The notes: generated by a model from the letters alone, not told the origin. DNA of 47,559 nt from an uncultured SAR86 cluster bacterium (GCA_902591565.1 CACJBC010000008.1:1-47559), one strand, 5' to 3'; positions 15,276 through 26,217 are shown, numbered from the stretch's first letter. Translations and numbers: made by a program.

Positions 15276-17852
15276 CTAGTTTGCGAGGGATTTTACTGAA
15301 TTTAATATAGAAGTCACGAATTCATTAGTATTTTTGCATTCACCAGCTCCTTGAGCAAAATCTGGTCTTCCACCACCTTTACCTCCCAGCTGTTCACAAA
15401 GCAATGAAACAACATCTTTTGCAGAAAGTTGATCAACTAAATTATCAGTAACGCCTGAGACTATTGCAACTTTTGAACCAATTGCATTTAGTAAAACAAC
15501 ACATCCTTTTGAAAGGCTAGCTTTTTTATTATCTACCAAGCCTCTCAGAATCTTATTATCATCAGTAGAAACTTGCTCAACTTGTAATTGCCAATCATTA
15601 ACATCATAAGTTTCTGAGAAAATTACTTTAACGGAGTTTGGTTCAGAGCCTCCTGATTTTTTAAGCTTTTTATTTTCCTCAATTAAAGCTTCCACTTTTT
15701 CTAGCAACGCATCAGCAGGAACATTTAATTTAGTTTGTAACGAATCAGTAACTGCACGGACTTCCTTAATATATTCAAGAGCTTGTTTGCCTCCAATAGC
15801 TTCAATTCTTCTAATTCCAGAAGCAACACTTGATTGATTAACAATTACAAAAACACCAATATCTCCAGTTCTCTCAACATGAGTTCCACCGCAGAGCTCA
15901 ACAGAAAAGGATTTTTCTCCCATTGTTAAAACTCTTACTTCATCTTCATACTTCTCACCAAATAATGCTTGAGCTCCCGAATTAATAGCATCATCAAGGT
16001 TCATCACTTTTGTTTGAACTTCAACATTGTTTAATAATTCTCTATTTACAATCTCTTCTATAGATGAAATTTCATGTTTAGTTAACGGTTTTGAGTGTGA
16101 GAAATCAAATCTAAGTTTTGATTCATCAACTAATGAACCTTTTTGCTGAACATGATCGCCAAGAACTTCTCGAAGAGCGGCATGTAACAAATGAGTAGAT
16201 GAATGATGAATAGCTGTTGCTGCTCTTTTATCTTTTTCAACACTCATACTAATAACATCACCATTTTTAAGAGATCCTTTCTCAATAATTGCCTTGTGTA
16301 AAAACACTTTTCCTTGTTTTTTACAATCTAAAATAGTACCAGTTGTGTTACCGGATATAAACCTTCCTGTATCACCAACTTGGCCTCCAGACTCTGCATA
16401 AAAAGGAGTCTTCTCACAAGCAATAAATACTTCATCAGATTCACTGACCTCATCAACTCTATCTTGATCTCTCCAAAGAACTAATACTTTAGATTCAGAT
16501 TCAAGTGTTTCATAGCCAAGAAATTCTGTTTCCTCTACACCAGCAGCTGCAGGCAATGAAGAAACAAAACTGCTTCCTGCTTTTGAAGTTTGTTTTTGTT
16601 GATCCATGGACTTTTTAAAACCATCTTCGTCTATTGTTAAACCTTTTTCTCTTGCGATATCAGCAGTCAAATCAAATGGGAATCCAAAGGTATCATGAAG
16701 TTTAAATACAACATCACCAGGAATAATCTCATCATCAAGTTTGGAAATAGCTGTCTCAAGAATATCAATACCCTTTTCGAGAGTCTCAAAAAACTTAACT
16801 TCTTCATCTTTAATTGTTTGCGCAATATGTTCTTTTTTCTCTTTAATTAATGGGTATGCTTCGCTCATTAATTTTTCTAAATCATCAACTAATTCGTATA
16901 AAAATGGTTTAGTTGCCCCCATCTTATAGCCGTGTCTAATGGCCCTTCTTAATATCCTTCTAAGTACATATCCTCTTCCTTCATTTTCAGGAAGTATTCC
17001 GTCAGCAATAAGAAAACTCACCGACCTAATATGATCAGATATAACCTTATGAGATTCACTTTTTTGATTACCTAAAACTCTGTTTGATGCGCTAATTAAA
17101 TCTTTAAATAAATCAGTTTCATAATTTGAATTCACTCCCTGCATTACAGCAGCAATTCTTTCAAGACCCATACCTGTATCAACAGACGGTTTGGGAAGTG
17201 GCGTGATATTGCCTGAATCATCTCTGTTGAATTGCATGAATACAAGATTCCATATTTCTACGAATCTATCTCCCTCATCACCCTCTGAGCCTGGGGGAGT
17301 TCCTTCAATGTGGTCGCCATGATCATAATAAATTTCAGAGCATGGGCCACATGGGCCTGTATCACCCATAGACCAAAAATTATCTTCATCTCCAAGCCTT
17401 ACTATTCTTGAAGGGTCTACACCTATGATATCTATCCAAATTTTTTCTGCCTCATCGTCATCTTTGTATACAGAAATCCATAGTTTGTCTTTTTCAAGCT
17501 TTAGAACATCGGTAAGGAATTCCCAAGCATATTTAATTGCATCTTCTTTAAAATAATCACCAAAACTAAAATTACCCAACATCTCAAAAAATGTGTGGTG
17601 CCTTAATGTATAGCCAACATTTTCAAGATCATTGTGTTTTCCACCAGCCCTAATACACCTTTGTGATGTTGTTGCTCTTGAGTACTTTCTTTTATCAGTT
17701 CCTAAAAAAACATCTTTAAATTGAACCATTCCAGCATTGGTAAATAAAAGGGTCTCATCATTAGCTGGTATTAAGGGACTAGAATCTACAACCTGATGAT
17801 CTTTTGAATTAAAAAAGTCTAGAAAAGCTTGTCTTATATCACTCGTTTTCAT
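15276..17852 (-). CDS. alaS: Alanyl-tRNA synthetase
   Basis: AlaRS charges tRNA-Ala. The 858-residue protein (E. coli 876) has the class II catalytic core at the N-terminus (FFNSKDHQVVDSSPLIP, LLFTNAGMVQFKDVFLG and RHHTFFEMLGNFSFGDYFK). A tRNA-recognition region follows, then an editing domain with HHSSTHLLHAALRE and the CGGTHVERTGDIG zinc-binding block, and a C-terminal C-Ala domain with GGKGGGRPDFAQGAG. All catalytic blocks are intact. It is preceded by the gamma-carbonic anhydrase gene (one base gap) and followed by lysC. Confidence 0.99.
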   Translation of the reverse strand: MKTSDIRQAFLDFFNSKDHQVVDSSPLIPANDETLLFTNAGMVQFKDVFLGTDKRKYSRATTSQRCIRAGGKHNDLENVGYTLRHHTFFEMLGNFSFGDYFKEDAIKYAWEFLTDVLKLEKDKLWISVYKDDDEAEKIWIDIIGVDPSRIVRLGDEDNFWSMGDTGPCGPCSEIYYDHGDHIEGTPPGSEGDEGDRFVEIWNLVFMQFNRDDSGNITPLPKPSVDTGMGLERIAAVMQGVNSNYETDLFKDLISASNRVLGNQKSESHKVISDHIRSVSFLIADGILPENEGRGYVLRRILRRAIRHGYKMGATKPFLYELVDDLEKLMSEAYPLIKEKKEHIAQTIKDEEVKFFETLEKGIDILETAISKLDDEIIPGDVVFKLHDTFGFPFDLTADIAREKGLTIDEDGFKKSMDQQKQTSKAGSSFVSSLPAAAGVEETEFLGYETLESESKVLVLWRDQDRVDEVSESDEVFIACEKTPFYAESGGQVGDTGRFISGNTTGTILDCKKQGKVFLHKAIIEKGSLKNGDVISMSVEKDKRAATAIHHSSTHLLHAALREVLGDHVQQKGSLVDESKLRFDFSHSKPLTKHEISSIEEIVNRELLNNVEVQTKVMNLDDAINSGAQALFGEKYEDEVRVLTMGEKSFSVELCGGTHVERTGDIGVFVIVNQSSVASGIRRIEAIGGKQALEYIKEVRAVTDSLQTKLNVPADALLEKVEALIEENKKLKKSGGSEPNSVKVIFSETYDVNDWQLQVEQVSTDDNKILRGLVDNKKASLSKGCVVLLNAIGSKVAIVSGVTDNLVDQLSAKDVVSLLCEQLGGKGGGRPDFAQGAGECKNTNEFVTSILNSVKSLAN

Positions 17853-17853
17853 T

Positions 17854-18372
17854 TTAATATGAAGCTAAGTCCTTATATTTCTTGTAATTTTCTATGTAAT
17901 GATGCGCTCCAAGTGACACCATTTTCTGTTCCTCATCATTAAGGGTTTTCTTGATTTTACCAGGCATACCAAGAACCATTGATCCATCTGGAATTTCCAT
18001 ACCTTCAGTTACTAATGCTTTGGCTCCAATAATACAGTTTTTACCAATCTTCGCTCCATTAAGAACGACAGACCCAATACCAATCAAACTTCCATCTCCA
18101 ATTTCACAACCGTGAAGCATTACCATATGCCCTACGGTAACATGTTTTCCAATAATGCATTTATAACCTGGATCAGTATGAATAATTGAACCATCTTGAA
18201 CATTTGATCCTTCTCCAACAATTATTGGCTCATTGTCGCCTCTTATTGTTGCGTTAAACCAAACACTCGCATCTTTGGCAAGTTTAACATCACCAATAAC
18301 TGTTGCACTTGGTGCAATAAAAAAATCTTCACCATCTGTTTTAAGCTTTTTTTCACCAAGTTCAATAATCAT
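17854..18372 (-). CDS. Gamma-carbonic anhydrase-like hexapeptide protein (YrdA family)
   Basis: This 172-residue left-handed beta-helix protein has repeated hexapeptides ([62 protein letters not shown]). Three candidate metal-binding histidines lie in IIHTD, VTVGHM and MLHGC, as in Cam and YrdA proteins. YrdA relatives bind zinc and may have weak carbonic anhydrase activity; the physiological substrate is often unknown. Its first 11 bases overlap the end of the Nudix gene upstream, and alaS begins one base after its stop. Confidence 0.9.
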   Translation of the reverse strand: MIIELGEKKLKTDGEDFFIAPSATVIGDVKLAKDASVWFNATIRGDNEPIIVGEGSNVQDGSIIHTDPGYKCIIGKHVTVGHMVMLHGCEIGDGSLIGIGSVVLNGAKIGKNCIIGAKALVTEGMEIPDGSMVLGMPGKIKKTLNDEEQKMVSLGAHHYIENYKKYKDLASY

Positions 18373-18964
18373 ATTGTTCTCTAATAATATCTAAATCCTC
18401 TTCTATACCTGCGTCAAAGCATGTATTGACGAAATCTGCAGTAATCATTGCAGTTAAGCCCCAAATTATTTGGTCATTATAAACCCAACTTGGAACTATT
18501 ACATTTCTATTCTTTTTTTCTATCTTGTGAAGCTTGGCATTTTTTTTATCAGTAAGAAATTCTAGCGGAACCGTAAAAATTTTTTCTATTTCATCATTAT
18601 CTAATAAGTTCTGTTTCCTTGTTATCAGGCCAACATAAGGATTTACTTCAATTTTATGTTTTGAAACTAAATAGTTTAATGAACCAGCCAAAACTACATC
18701 CTCTATATTTAAATTTATTTCTTCATTTGATTCTCTCAACGCTGTTTCAAACAAATTTTTGTCTTGCTCATCCCATTTACCCCCGGGAAAACTGACTTCT
18801 CCTGAGTGAGTCGAAAGTTTCGTAGATCTTTGGGTAAAGATTATTTCCGGATTATTTATATAATCATCGTGATACAAAATACCTATAAAGACTCCAGCCT
18901 TTTGCAGAGAAGTTGATTCAATAGGATTTAGTTTTTCAAGCTTTTGCTTTATGCTGTCTAACAT
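18362..18964 (-). CDS. nudL: Nudix CoA pyrophosphatase (NudL-like)
   Basis: This 200-residue Nudix hydrolase has the extended motif [19 protein letters not shown] followed by [11 protein letters not shown], covering the UPF0035/CoA-pyrophosphatase signature and the Nudix box. Such enzymes cleave CoA and its derivatives to phosphopantetheine and 3',5'-ADP. The N-terminus ([20 protein letters not shown]) fits the family. It is the first gene of the minus-strand group and is divergent from a second Nudix gene 52 bases away. Confidence 0.87.
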   Translation of the reverse strand: MLDSIKQKLEKLNPIESTSLQKAGVFIGILYHDDYINNPEIIFTQRSTKLSTHSGEVSFPGGKWDEQDKNLFETALRESNEEINLNIEDVVLAGSLNYLVSKHKIEVNPYVGLITRKQNLLDNDEIEKIFTVPLEFLTDKKNAKLHKIEKKNRNVIVPSWVYNDQIIWGLTAMITADFVNTCFDAGIEEDLDIIREQYDY

Positions 18965-19016
18965 CAGGTACAGTTTAACTTCTTAAACGACCTTATACTA
19001 TTTAGGAATATAAAAA

Positions 19017-19556
19017 TTGAAATATTGTTCAAATTGCGGAAGTTCAAATCTAGAATTTAAAATTCCAGAAGGTGATCACTACAAAAGATACTGCTGCAAA
19101 GACTGTGAGACAATTTTTTATACCAACCCTAATATGATTGTCGGAGCCTTATGTATTAGGGATGAAAAAATCTTAATGGCTAAAAGAAATATTCATCCAA
19201 GAAAAGGATTATGGACATTGCCTGCGGGGTTTATGGAAAATGCTGAGACACTGCAAGCTGGTGCCTTGAGAGAAACCATGGAAGAGACGGGCTCTGAGGC
19301 AAAAGTAATAATGCCATATACTATGTTTAGCTTGCCGCATATAAACCAAGTACATCTTTTTTATCTTGCAGATTTGCTTGACGAAAACTTTGGTCCAACC
19401 TCTGAAAGTATGGAAGTGAAACTTTTTTCAAAAGACGAAATTCTTTGGAATGAATTAGCATTCCCAACAGTTGAGAGAACTCTAAAATACTATATTGAAG
19501 ATAGTGAAAATAATGATTTTATTTTTAGAGAAGAAGATATAACTCTTTGGAAATAG
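19017..19556 (+). CDS. Nudix hydrolase with N-terminal zinc ribbon
   Basis: This 179-residue protein has a four-cysteine ribbon (C4, C7 in YCSNCGSS, then CCKDC at about residue 26-30) followed by a Nudix domain. The box GFMENAETLQAGALRETMEE matches GX5EX7REXXEE. The ribbon plus Nudix order recalls NudC-type NADH pyrophosphatases but lacks their large N-terminal domain and SQPWPFPxS motif, so ADP-ribose or another nucleotide is as likely a substrate. The start is TTG with TAGGAAT about 9 bases upstream. It ends two bases from the convergent purL stop. Confidence 0.88.
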   Translation: MKYCSNCGSSNLEFKIPEGDHYKRYCCKDCETIFYTNPNMIVGALCIRDEKILMAKRNIHPRKGLWTLPAGFMENAETLQAGALRETMEETGSEAKVIMPYTMFSLPHINQVHLFYLADLLDENFGPTSESMEVKLFSKDEILWNELAFPTVERTLKYYIEDSENNDFIFREEDITLWK

Positions 19557-19558
19557 AT

Positions 19559-22500
19559 TTACTCTACAAATTTTTTAGCATTAATGAAGATTTGCATCCA
19601 TGGAGAGAACTCTTTCCAATGACTTGGTCTCCAGCTCATCTGTAATTTTCTGAACACTCTCTCCGGATGAGGCATCATTATTGTTACTCTTCCATTTGCG
19701 GCAGTGATACCTGTAATACCATCTATAGAACCGTTTGGATTAAGCGGATAAGTTTCAGTATTAGATCCATTTGAATCAACAAAATTCATTGCAATTTGAT
19801 TTGAATTCAAAAAGCTCTTGTAACTTTCTTCATCAAATTTTGCGTGCCCCTCCCCATGAGCAGAAGCAATAGGCATACTCCAATCTTCCATGCCAGATAG
19901 AAGAATTGAATCAGACTTTTTAATTTTTACCTGAGCAAGCCTGGCTTCAAATTGATCTGAAAGGTTTTTTTCAAATGTTGGCCAATACTCAGCCCCAGGA
20001 ATTATCTCTTTTAAATTAGAGACCATTTGGCAGCCATTACATACTCCCAATGTAAAAGTTGAGGGATTATTAAAAAATGTTTCAAACTGATCTTTTACTT
20101 CATTATTATGAAGAATTGTTTTTGACCAGCCGCCACCAGCACCCAAAACATCACCGTATGAAAAACCACCACATGCTGCCAAACCATTAAAATCTTTCAA
20201 ATCGACCTTGCTATCAAGCAAGTCTTGCATATGAACATCAACTGCATCAAATCCAGCTAACGTGAAAGCAGCCGCCATTTCCATCTGACCATTTACACCT
20301 TGCTCTCGAAGAATAGCAACCTTTGGTTTGGTGGATGAAATATTAAGACTGTCTAATTCTTTTTCATCAAAAGATTCGTTAGCAAATAATCCCTTATGAT
20401 CTGTATCACTTAATACAGCTAATTCTGAATCTGCAATTGATTGATTATCTCTTAGTGCTTGAATTGCATGACTTGTTTCTCTCCAATGCTTTTCAAGTGC
20501 AATAACAGACTCATCATAAAAAGTTTCAGATTCATTCCTAATAGTGATTCTTGCATCATCTTTAGTTGAAGCAACTATGTTTGCTGATAATCCTAGGGAC
20601 TGAAGCTCTGCAACAACTGAATTAAGATTAGAATCATCTACTTGTAAAACCAAACCTATTTCTTCTGCAAAGAAAAAATCATTCAAATCTTCTCGATTTA
20701 GATTTTCAATTTGAATATTTAAACCAGTCTTTTTTGTGAACGCCATTTCTAAAAGAGATACTATCAGACCTCCATCAGATACATCATGAAGTGCTAGTAT
20801 TCTTTTATTCAAAACCATCTCTTGAATAGATGAAAACATTGATTTGAATAAAACAACATCATCTAAATCAGGAGTTATATTAAAATAAGATTGAGTAACT
20901 TCTGAAAAAACGGATTGGGCTAATCGCTTTTTGTCATTTAATGCCACATGCACCAATTTTGATGATACGCTAATATCCAATTCAGGTGTTACCGAATTTC
21001 TTACATCAGCTATGGGTGCCATAGCTGTTATGACTCCTGATAGAGGGCTTTTTACAACCCTTTCGGCAGAACCATCGTCCCATTTAGTTCTCATAGATAA
21101 TGAATCTTTTCCAACTGGAACTGAAATATTTAAATCAACACAGCACTTTGAAAGTGATTCAACACCTTCTCTTAAAGCCAAGTCTTCAACCTCTTCTCCA
21201 GAGGCTGCCATCCAATTAGCAGATATTTGAACTTGATCAAGACCTTTAATGTTTACTCCAACCATATTAGTTAAGGCCTCTGCAACAGCCATGCGCATCG
21301 ATGCACCAGGGTTTTTAACAGCAAGGGTTGGTTTTTCGCCAACGGTTAGAACTTCGCCACTATTTGATGTAAACGATCTTAAACTCATTGAATAATCTGA
21401 AATCGGTACTTGATAAGGGCCAACAAACTGGTCTCTTGCAACCATTCCTCCAACAGTTCTATCTCCGATAGTTATTAAGAATGATTTTGACGCAACAGTA
21501 GGATGCTGAAGAGTTTTGACAAGAGCATCAGCAAATTCATAACTTGATGAAGCATCTTCTTTTGTCTCAACCATCTCATTGGTAGTTACTGACATGTCCG
21601 TAATGGGTAAATCACCAAACAACATAGATAAAGGTACATTTACTGGATAAGATTCAGTTTTTGAATCATATAGTTTTACAGACTTTTCTTCTGTTGTAAC
21701 ACCAACAAAAGCATAAACACATCTCTCTCTTTGACAGATTGCTTCAAACTCATCTTTGTTATCTGGATGAACGGCCAATACATATCGCTCTTGAGATTCA
21801 TTCGACCAAATTTCCATTGGTGACATAGACTTATCTGAATTTGGGATTTTATCTAGTTCAATGTAAACGCCTAAATTTGAATCCTTAGCCAATTCTGGAA
21901 TAGCATTAGAAAGCCCTCCAGCCCCAACATCATGAATAAATTCTATATAACTATTATCTTGAGATGAGCATACATTTATTACTTCTTGGCATCTTCTTTC
22001 CATCTCGGCGTTATCTCTTTGAACCGATGCAAAATCTAAATCCTCGTCACTATCTCCTGATGAAACAGATGATGCTGCACCACCACCTAGACCAATTAGC
22101 ATTGCTGGACCACCCAAAACTACAACATGATAGTCCTCAGTTATTTGTAGTTTAAAATTATTCTTATCTCTTATTTCACCAATTCCACCTGCTAACATTA
22201 TTGGCTTGTGATACCCATAAGCATAATTACTTTTATCAAAATGAGTTTCATAAGATCTAAAGTAACCAAGGGTTGAAGGTCTTCCAAATTCATTATTAAA
22301 GGCGGCCGCTCCTATGGGTGCCTCAATCATAATATCCAAAGGAGAAGCAATTCTTTCTGGCTTGTGCTCATCACCTTCCCAGCTTCTTTCAAGATTTGGG
22401 ATTCTTAAGTTAGATACATTAAACCCAACTAACCCTATTTTAGGTTTTGCTCCTCTACCAGTTGCGCCTTCATCCCTAATCTCACCACCTGAACCAGTCG

Positions 22501-23404
22501 CTGCTCCAGGATACGGAGAAATAGCAGTTGGATGGTTATGTGTTTCTACTTTTATTGTTGAATTAAGCTTATCTTCAACAAAAGCATAATTATTTTTTGA
22601 ATCTAAATTTAGTCTTTGAACGCTTTCACCCTCTGTAATGGCTGCATTATCTTTGTATGCTGAAATAATCCCATTTGGAGACTGTTTACTTGTCTCCTTT
22701 ATTAAGTCAAACAGGCTGTTATTCTTTGCAGCGCCGTTAACAGTCCATTTAGCATTAAAAATTTTATGTCTACAGTGTTCTGAATTAGCTTGGGCAAACA
22801 TCATTAGCTCTGCATCTGTAGGATTTCGTGCTGCTTTTGAATAAAAATCATATAAATATTCAATTTCTTCCTTGCTCATAGCAAAACCAAAGATTTTATT
22901 GGCATCTTCTAGAGTTTTTATGCCACCCTTTAGGATATCAATAACACTTACCGATCTTTGAGGGTCAACATTTAGAAAATTTATGCATTCATTAGGGTTG
23001 AGATATATCGACTGGGTCATTCGATCAAAAAACATTGATAAATCTGTTTTATCAATATTTATTTCATCTGAAATATTGAATCCATTAAACCTTTCAACTC
23101 TATCAACATCTTTAATGCCGACATTTCGAATAATGTCTTCGGTCTTGGACGACCATGGAGAAATAGTTCCTGATCTTGGACCAACTATAAAAGAAAATGA
23201 ATCCAAATTATCATCAGCATTTAAAATATTCTTTAAACTTTTTAAATCTAAATTTTTATTTTGGGAAGCAACAATATAAATTTCATTTGAACTAATTTTA
23301 GATTTTTTATTATTTGAACTATTAAATTCGAATTTCAACTGCTCTAGTTTAGAGTCTGAAAAACTTTTCTTGCCTTGCAATATAAAAGTATTAGTCTTTG
23401 ACAC
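19559..23404 (-). CDS. purL: Phosphoribosylformylglycinamidine synthase, single-chain
   Basis: PurL converts FGAR plus glutamine and ATP to FGAM, step four of purine synthesis. The 1281-residue chain (E. coli 1295) has the N-terminal PurS-like domain and two synthetase halves: KVETHNHPTAISPYPGAATGSGGEIRDEG, VHDVGAGGLSNAIPE, then VGKDSLSMRTKW and LALHDVSDGGL. A class I glutamine amidotransferase forms roughly the last 260 residues, with nucleophile GVCNGCQM and ending MMPHPERVFRKLQMSW. The start is GTG at 23404. It is divergent from an mltF-type gene, the standard gammaproteobacterial arrangement. Confidence 0.99.
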   Translation of the reverse strand: MSKTNTFILQGKKSFSDSKLEQLKFEFNSSNNKKSKISSNEIYIVASQNKNLDLKSLKNILNADDNLDSFSFIVGPRSGTISPWSSKTEDIIRNVGIKDVDRVERFNGFNISDEINIDKTDLSMFFDRMTQSIYLNPNECINFLNVDPQRSVSVIDILKGGIKTLEDANKIFGFAMSKEEIEYLYDFYSKAARNPTDAELMMFAQANSEHCRHKIFNAKWTVNGAAKNNSLFDLIKETSKQSPNGIISAYKDNAAITEGESVQRLNLDSKNNYAFVEDKLNSTIKVETHNHPTAISPYPGAATGSGGEIRDEGATGRGAKPKIGLVGFNVSNLRIPNLERSWEGDEHKPERIASPLDIMIEAPIGAAAFNNEFGRPSTLGYFRSYETHFDKSNYAYGYHKPIMLAGGIGEIRDKNNFKLQITEDYHVVVLGGPAMLIGLGGGAASSVSSGDSDEDLDFASVQRDNAEMERRCQEVINVCSSQDNSYIEFIHDVGAGGLSNAIPELAKDSNLGVYIELDKIPNSDKSMSPMEIWSNESQERYVLAVHPDNKDEFEAICQRERCVYAFVGVTTEEKSVKLYDSKTESYPVNVPLSMLFGDLPITDMSVTTNEMVETKEDASSSYEFADALVKTLQHPTVASKSFLITIGDRTVGGMVARDQFVGPYQVPISDYSMSLRSFTSNSGEVLTVGEKPTLAVKNPGASMRMAVAEALTNMVGVNIKGLDQVQISANWMAASGEEVEDLALREGVESLSKCCVDLNISVPVGKDSLSMRTKWDDGSAERVVKSPLSGVITAMAPIADVRNSVTPELDISVSSKLVHVALNDKKRLAQSVFSEVTQSYFNITPDLDDVVLFKSMFSSIQEMVLNKRILALHDVSDGGLIVSLLEMAFTKKTGLNIQIENLNREDLNDFFFAEEIGLVLQVDDSNLNSVVAELQSLGLSANIVASTKDDARITIRNESETFYDESVIALEKHWRETSHAIQALRDNQSIADSELAVLSDTDHKGLFANESFDEKELDSLNISSTKPKVAILREQGVNGQMEMAAAFTLAGFDAVDVHMQDLLDSKVDLKDFNGLAACGGFSYGDVLGAGGGWSKTILHNNEVKDQFETFFNNPSTFTLGVCNGCQMVSNLKEIIPGAEYWPTFEKNLSDQFEARLAQVKIKKSDSILLSGMEDWSMPIASAHGEGHAKFDEESYKSFLNSNQIAMNFVDSNGSNTETYPLNPNGSIDGITGITAANGRVTIMMPHPERVFRKLQMSWRPSHWKEFSPWMQIFINAKKFVE

Positions 23405-23466
23405 TTCTCTCAGTCTGAAATATTGTATGTAACAATTATAAAGTCTTTTATAAAAAATAATTGAAA

Positions 23467-24192
23467 ATGGGGAATATCTTTAAAGTTTTTTTTAGCATTT
23501 CAAGTTTGCTTATCCTGAGCTCATGTGACATTTTTCTGGCTCAAAAAAAAGATGCTTTTGAATGTGAATCTCACCTTGAAGAAGTCTATGCAAAAACACC
23601 TCTAAATAATTTTGAACAAACAAAATTTAAAGATCTTTTTGAAAATAGATTTCCGAAGTTTAAAAAAATGTTTGAAAAAGCATCAGAAGAAACTTTAATC
23701 GATACTGATCTTTTAGCAGCCATTTCTTTTCAAGAATCTCAGTGGGATCCCAAAGCAAAATCTAACATGGGTGTAAGAGGAATGATGATGGTGACCCTTG
23801 AAACTGCAGCAATAGTTGGAGTTGAAAAACGCCTTAATCCTGAACAAAATATTATGGGTGGTGCCAAGTATTTAGCGATGCTGCAAGATAAAAATATATA
23901 TGGAAAAACACCTGCAGATCAATTATCTATATCTTTAGCTAAATATAATCTAGGCCCTACAAATATAAGTAATATAGCAAAAAAAATTGATAAAGAGCCT
24001 GATGAAATTACATGGTCAGATCTTGAGGATGAATTAAAAAACATTAGTGGTGAAGATGTAAATTTAGTTGATGTAAATGGTTATTCAAGAGGTCAGCAAG
24101 CTATTGATTATGTTTACCGAGTGAAGAGTTACTACAATCTTTTAGCAGCACATTCTTGTACTAAGCCTAAAGATCAATTAACTTTCTTTTAA
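23467..24192 (+). CDS. mltF: MltF-type lytic transglycosylase lacking the SBP_bac_3 domain
   Basis: This outer-membrane-type lipoprotein cleaves peptidoglycan glycan strands. The signal peptide ends at the lipobox LSSC. After about 50 residues comes an SLT domain with [20 protein letters not shown], where the Glu of QES is catalytic, followed by GVRGMMMVT and SLAKYNLGP. These blocks match the C-terminal half of MltF, and its position divergent from purL is that of mltF. MltF is normally about 480-520 residues with an N-terminal substrate-binding domain; that domain is absent here. ATG at 23467 is preferred; TTG at 23461 is an in-frame alternative. Its last 26 bases overlap uvrB on the other strand. 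Confidence 0.87.
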   Translation: MGNIFKVFFSISSLLILSSCDIFLAQKKDAFECESHLEEVYAKTPLNNFEQTKFKDLFENRFPKFKKMFEKASEETLIDTDLLAAISFQESQWDPKAKSNMGVRGMMMVTLETAAIVGVEKRLNPEQNIMGGAKYLAMLQDKNIYGKTPADQLSISLAKYNLGPTNISNIAKKIDKEPDEITWSDLEDELKNISGEDVNLVDVNGYSRGQQAIDYVYRVKSYYNLLAAHSCTKPKDQLTFF

Positions 24193-26176
24193 GAGATTTC
24201 ATCTTATCTCTACACTGAGCAGCCTTCTCAAATTCCATCTCTTTTGCATAGGCATACATTTGATTTTCAATCTTTTGTATTGATTCACTTAGCGCTTCTA
24301 CTGAGTCTTCCTTTATCTTAAATGGCAAAGATTTTTCTATGTCTTCTTTCTTAATTTTTGCTTTGCCTTTTACAACTCTTGCACCTTCCATGATGTCTTT
24401 GACTTTTGTATTTATAGACTGAGGTGTTATTTTATTTTCGTGATTATATTTTTCTTGAATCGATCTTCTTCTGTTGGTCTCTGCAATTGCTCTTTCCATA
24501 GAACCTGTCATTTTATCAGCATATAAAATTGCTTTGCCTCTTAAATTTCTTGCTGCCCTTCCTATGGTTTGAATCATAGTTGTTTCAGATCTTAAAAATC
24601 CTTCCTTATCTGCATCCAAAATTGCAACCAAGCTTACCTCTGGAATATCTAATCCTTCTCTTAGTAAATTAATACCAACCAAGACATCAAATTTTCCAAG
24701 TCTTAAATCACGAATAATTTCTACTCGCTCAACTGTATCGGTATCCGAATGCATGTACCTTGCTGAAATTCCATTCTCATCTAAGTAATCAGTTAAATCT
24801 TCTGCCATTCTTTTTGTAAGAGTTGTAATTAGGACTCGTTCTTTTAACGCAACTCTTTCATTGCATTCACCAATAACATCATCGATTTGAGTAGATGCAG
24901 GTCTTACTTCGACATCTGGATCGGTTAAACCAGTAGGTCGTACAAGTAATTCGACAAGATTATCTTGATGCTCTTCTTCGTATCTACTTGGAGTAGCTGA
25001 AACATAGATCCTTTGTGGTGCTAAAAGCTCCCATTCATCGAATTTTAGTGGCCTATTATCCATGGCTGAAGGTAGCCTAAACCCATATTCTACAAGGGTT
25101 TCCTTCCTGGAACGGTCACCTTTGTACATAGCGCCTATTTGCGGCACAGAAACGTGTGATTCATCAATAAAAACAATTGCATTCTTAGGAATATAATCAA
25201 ATAAACAAGGTGGTGATTCTCCTGGATTCCTTCCAGATAAGTATCTTGAATAATTCTCAACTCCCTGACAGTAACCAAGCTCACGCATCATCTCAATATC
25301 ATAGTTTGTTCTCTCCTCTAGTCTTTGGGCTTCAACAAGTTTGTTTATTGATCGAAGATACTCTAATCGCTCTTTTAACTCATCTTTAATACTATCGATA
25401 CAATTTAATACCGTTTCTTTTGGAGTCACATAATGTGTTTTTGGAAATATGGTTGCTCTTGGAACTTCGTTAATAATTGCTCCAGTCAAAGGATCAAACC
25501 AGGAGAGCTTTTCAATTTCATCACCAAATAATTCTATTCTTAGTGCTTCATTGTCTGAGTCAGCTGGATATACATCAATAGTATCTCCCCTCACCCTGAA
25601 AGTAGCTCTTCTGAAATCTAAATCGTTTCTTGTGTATTGCAGAGATGAAAACCTTCTTAATAGGTCTCTTTGATTAATAATATCTCCTCTATCTAGATGG
25701 ACTACCATTTTTAAATAAGATTCAGGAGCACCCAAACCATAAATCGAAGATACCGTTGCAATTACGATAGTATCTTTTCTTTCTAAAAGAGCTTTTGTTG
25801 CAGAAAGTCGCATCTGTTCAATATGCTCATTAATAGATGCATCTTTAGCAATATATGTATCTGAGGTTGGCACATAAGCCTCAGGCTGATAGTAGTCGTA
25901 GTAAGAAACAAAATATTCTACAGAGTTGTTAGGAAAGAAATCTCTAAACTCACCATAGAGTTGTGCTGCAAGAGTTTTGTTGTGCGCCATGACAATTGCT
26001 GGCCTTTGAGTTTCCTCAATAACCTTTGCCATAGTGTAGGTTTTACCTGAACCAGTAACACCTAAAAGTGTTTGATGAAGCAATCCATCATTAAGCCCAC
26101 CAACTAAACTTTTTATAGCATCTGGCTGTGATCCAGCCGGCTCAAAATTAGATACTACCTTTAATGCTTTTGTCAT
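24167..26176 (-). CDS. uvrB: Excinuclease ABC subunit B
   Basis: UvrB is the damage-verifying helicase of nucleotide excision repair. The 669-residue protein (E. coli 673) has Walker A GVTGSGKT, the beta-hairpin [38 protein letters not shown], helicase motifs V and VI ([20 protein letters not shown] and QTIGRAARN), and a C-terminal UVR domain ([20 protein letters not shown]) for UvrC contact. No LexA box is visible in the short upstream gap, unlike umuD in this window. The 5' end overlaps the probable tRNA-Asn promoter on the other strand. Confidence 0.99.
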   Translation of the reverse strand: MTKALKVVSNFEPAGSQPDAIKSLVGGLNDGLLHQTLLGVTGSGKTYTMAKVIEETQRPAIVMAHNKTLAAQLYGEFRDFFPNNSVEYFVSYYDYYQPEAYVPTSDTYIAKDASINEHIEQMRLSATKALLERKDTIVIATVSSIYGLGAPESYLKMVVHLDRGDIINQRDLLRRFSSLQYTRNDLDFRRATFRVRGDTIDVYPADSDNEALRIELFGDEIEKLSWFDPLTGAIINEVPRATIFPKTHYVTPKETVLNCIDSIKDELKERLEYLRSINKLVEAQRLEERTNYDIEMMRELGYCQGVENYSRYLSGRNPGESPPCLFDYIPKNAIVFIDESHVSVPQIGAMYKGDRSRKETLVEYGFRLPSAMDNRPLKFDEWELLAPQRIYVSATPSRYEEEHQDNLVELLVRPTGLTDPDVEVRPASTQIDDVIGECNERVALKERVLITTLTKRMAEDLTDYLDENGISARYMHSDTDTVERVEIIRDLRLGKFDVLVGINLLREGLDIPEVSLVAILDADKEGFLRSETTMIQTIGRAARNLRGKAILYADKMTGSMERAIAETNRRRSIQEKYNHENKITPQSINTKVKDIMEGARVVKGKAKIKKEDIEKSLPFKIKEDSVEALSESIQKIENQMYAYAKEMEFEKAAQCRDKMKSLKRKLIDL

Positions 26177-26205
26177 TTACTTCTTTAATAAAAATTACTT
26201 ATAAT
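26176..26205 (+). promoter_or_regulatory. Probable tRNA-Asn promoter
   Basis: A perfect TATAAT at 26200-26205 and TTTACT (4 of 6 to consensus) at 26176-26181 are separated by 18 bases. Transcription would start near 26212, a few bases before the mature tRNA 5' end at 26218. The -35 box touches the uvrB start codon on the opposite strand. Confidence 0.6.
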
Positions 26206-26217
26206 GCACATCCGTGT

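Noticed and set aside
26177-26217. LexA box before uvrB
   Set aside because: No CTG-N10-CAG pattern is present in the leader.
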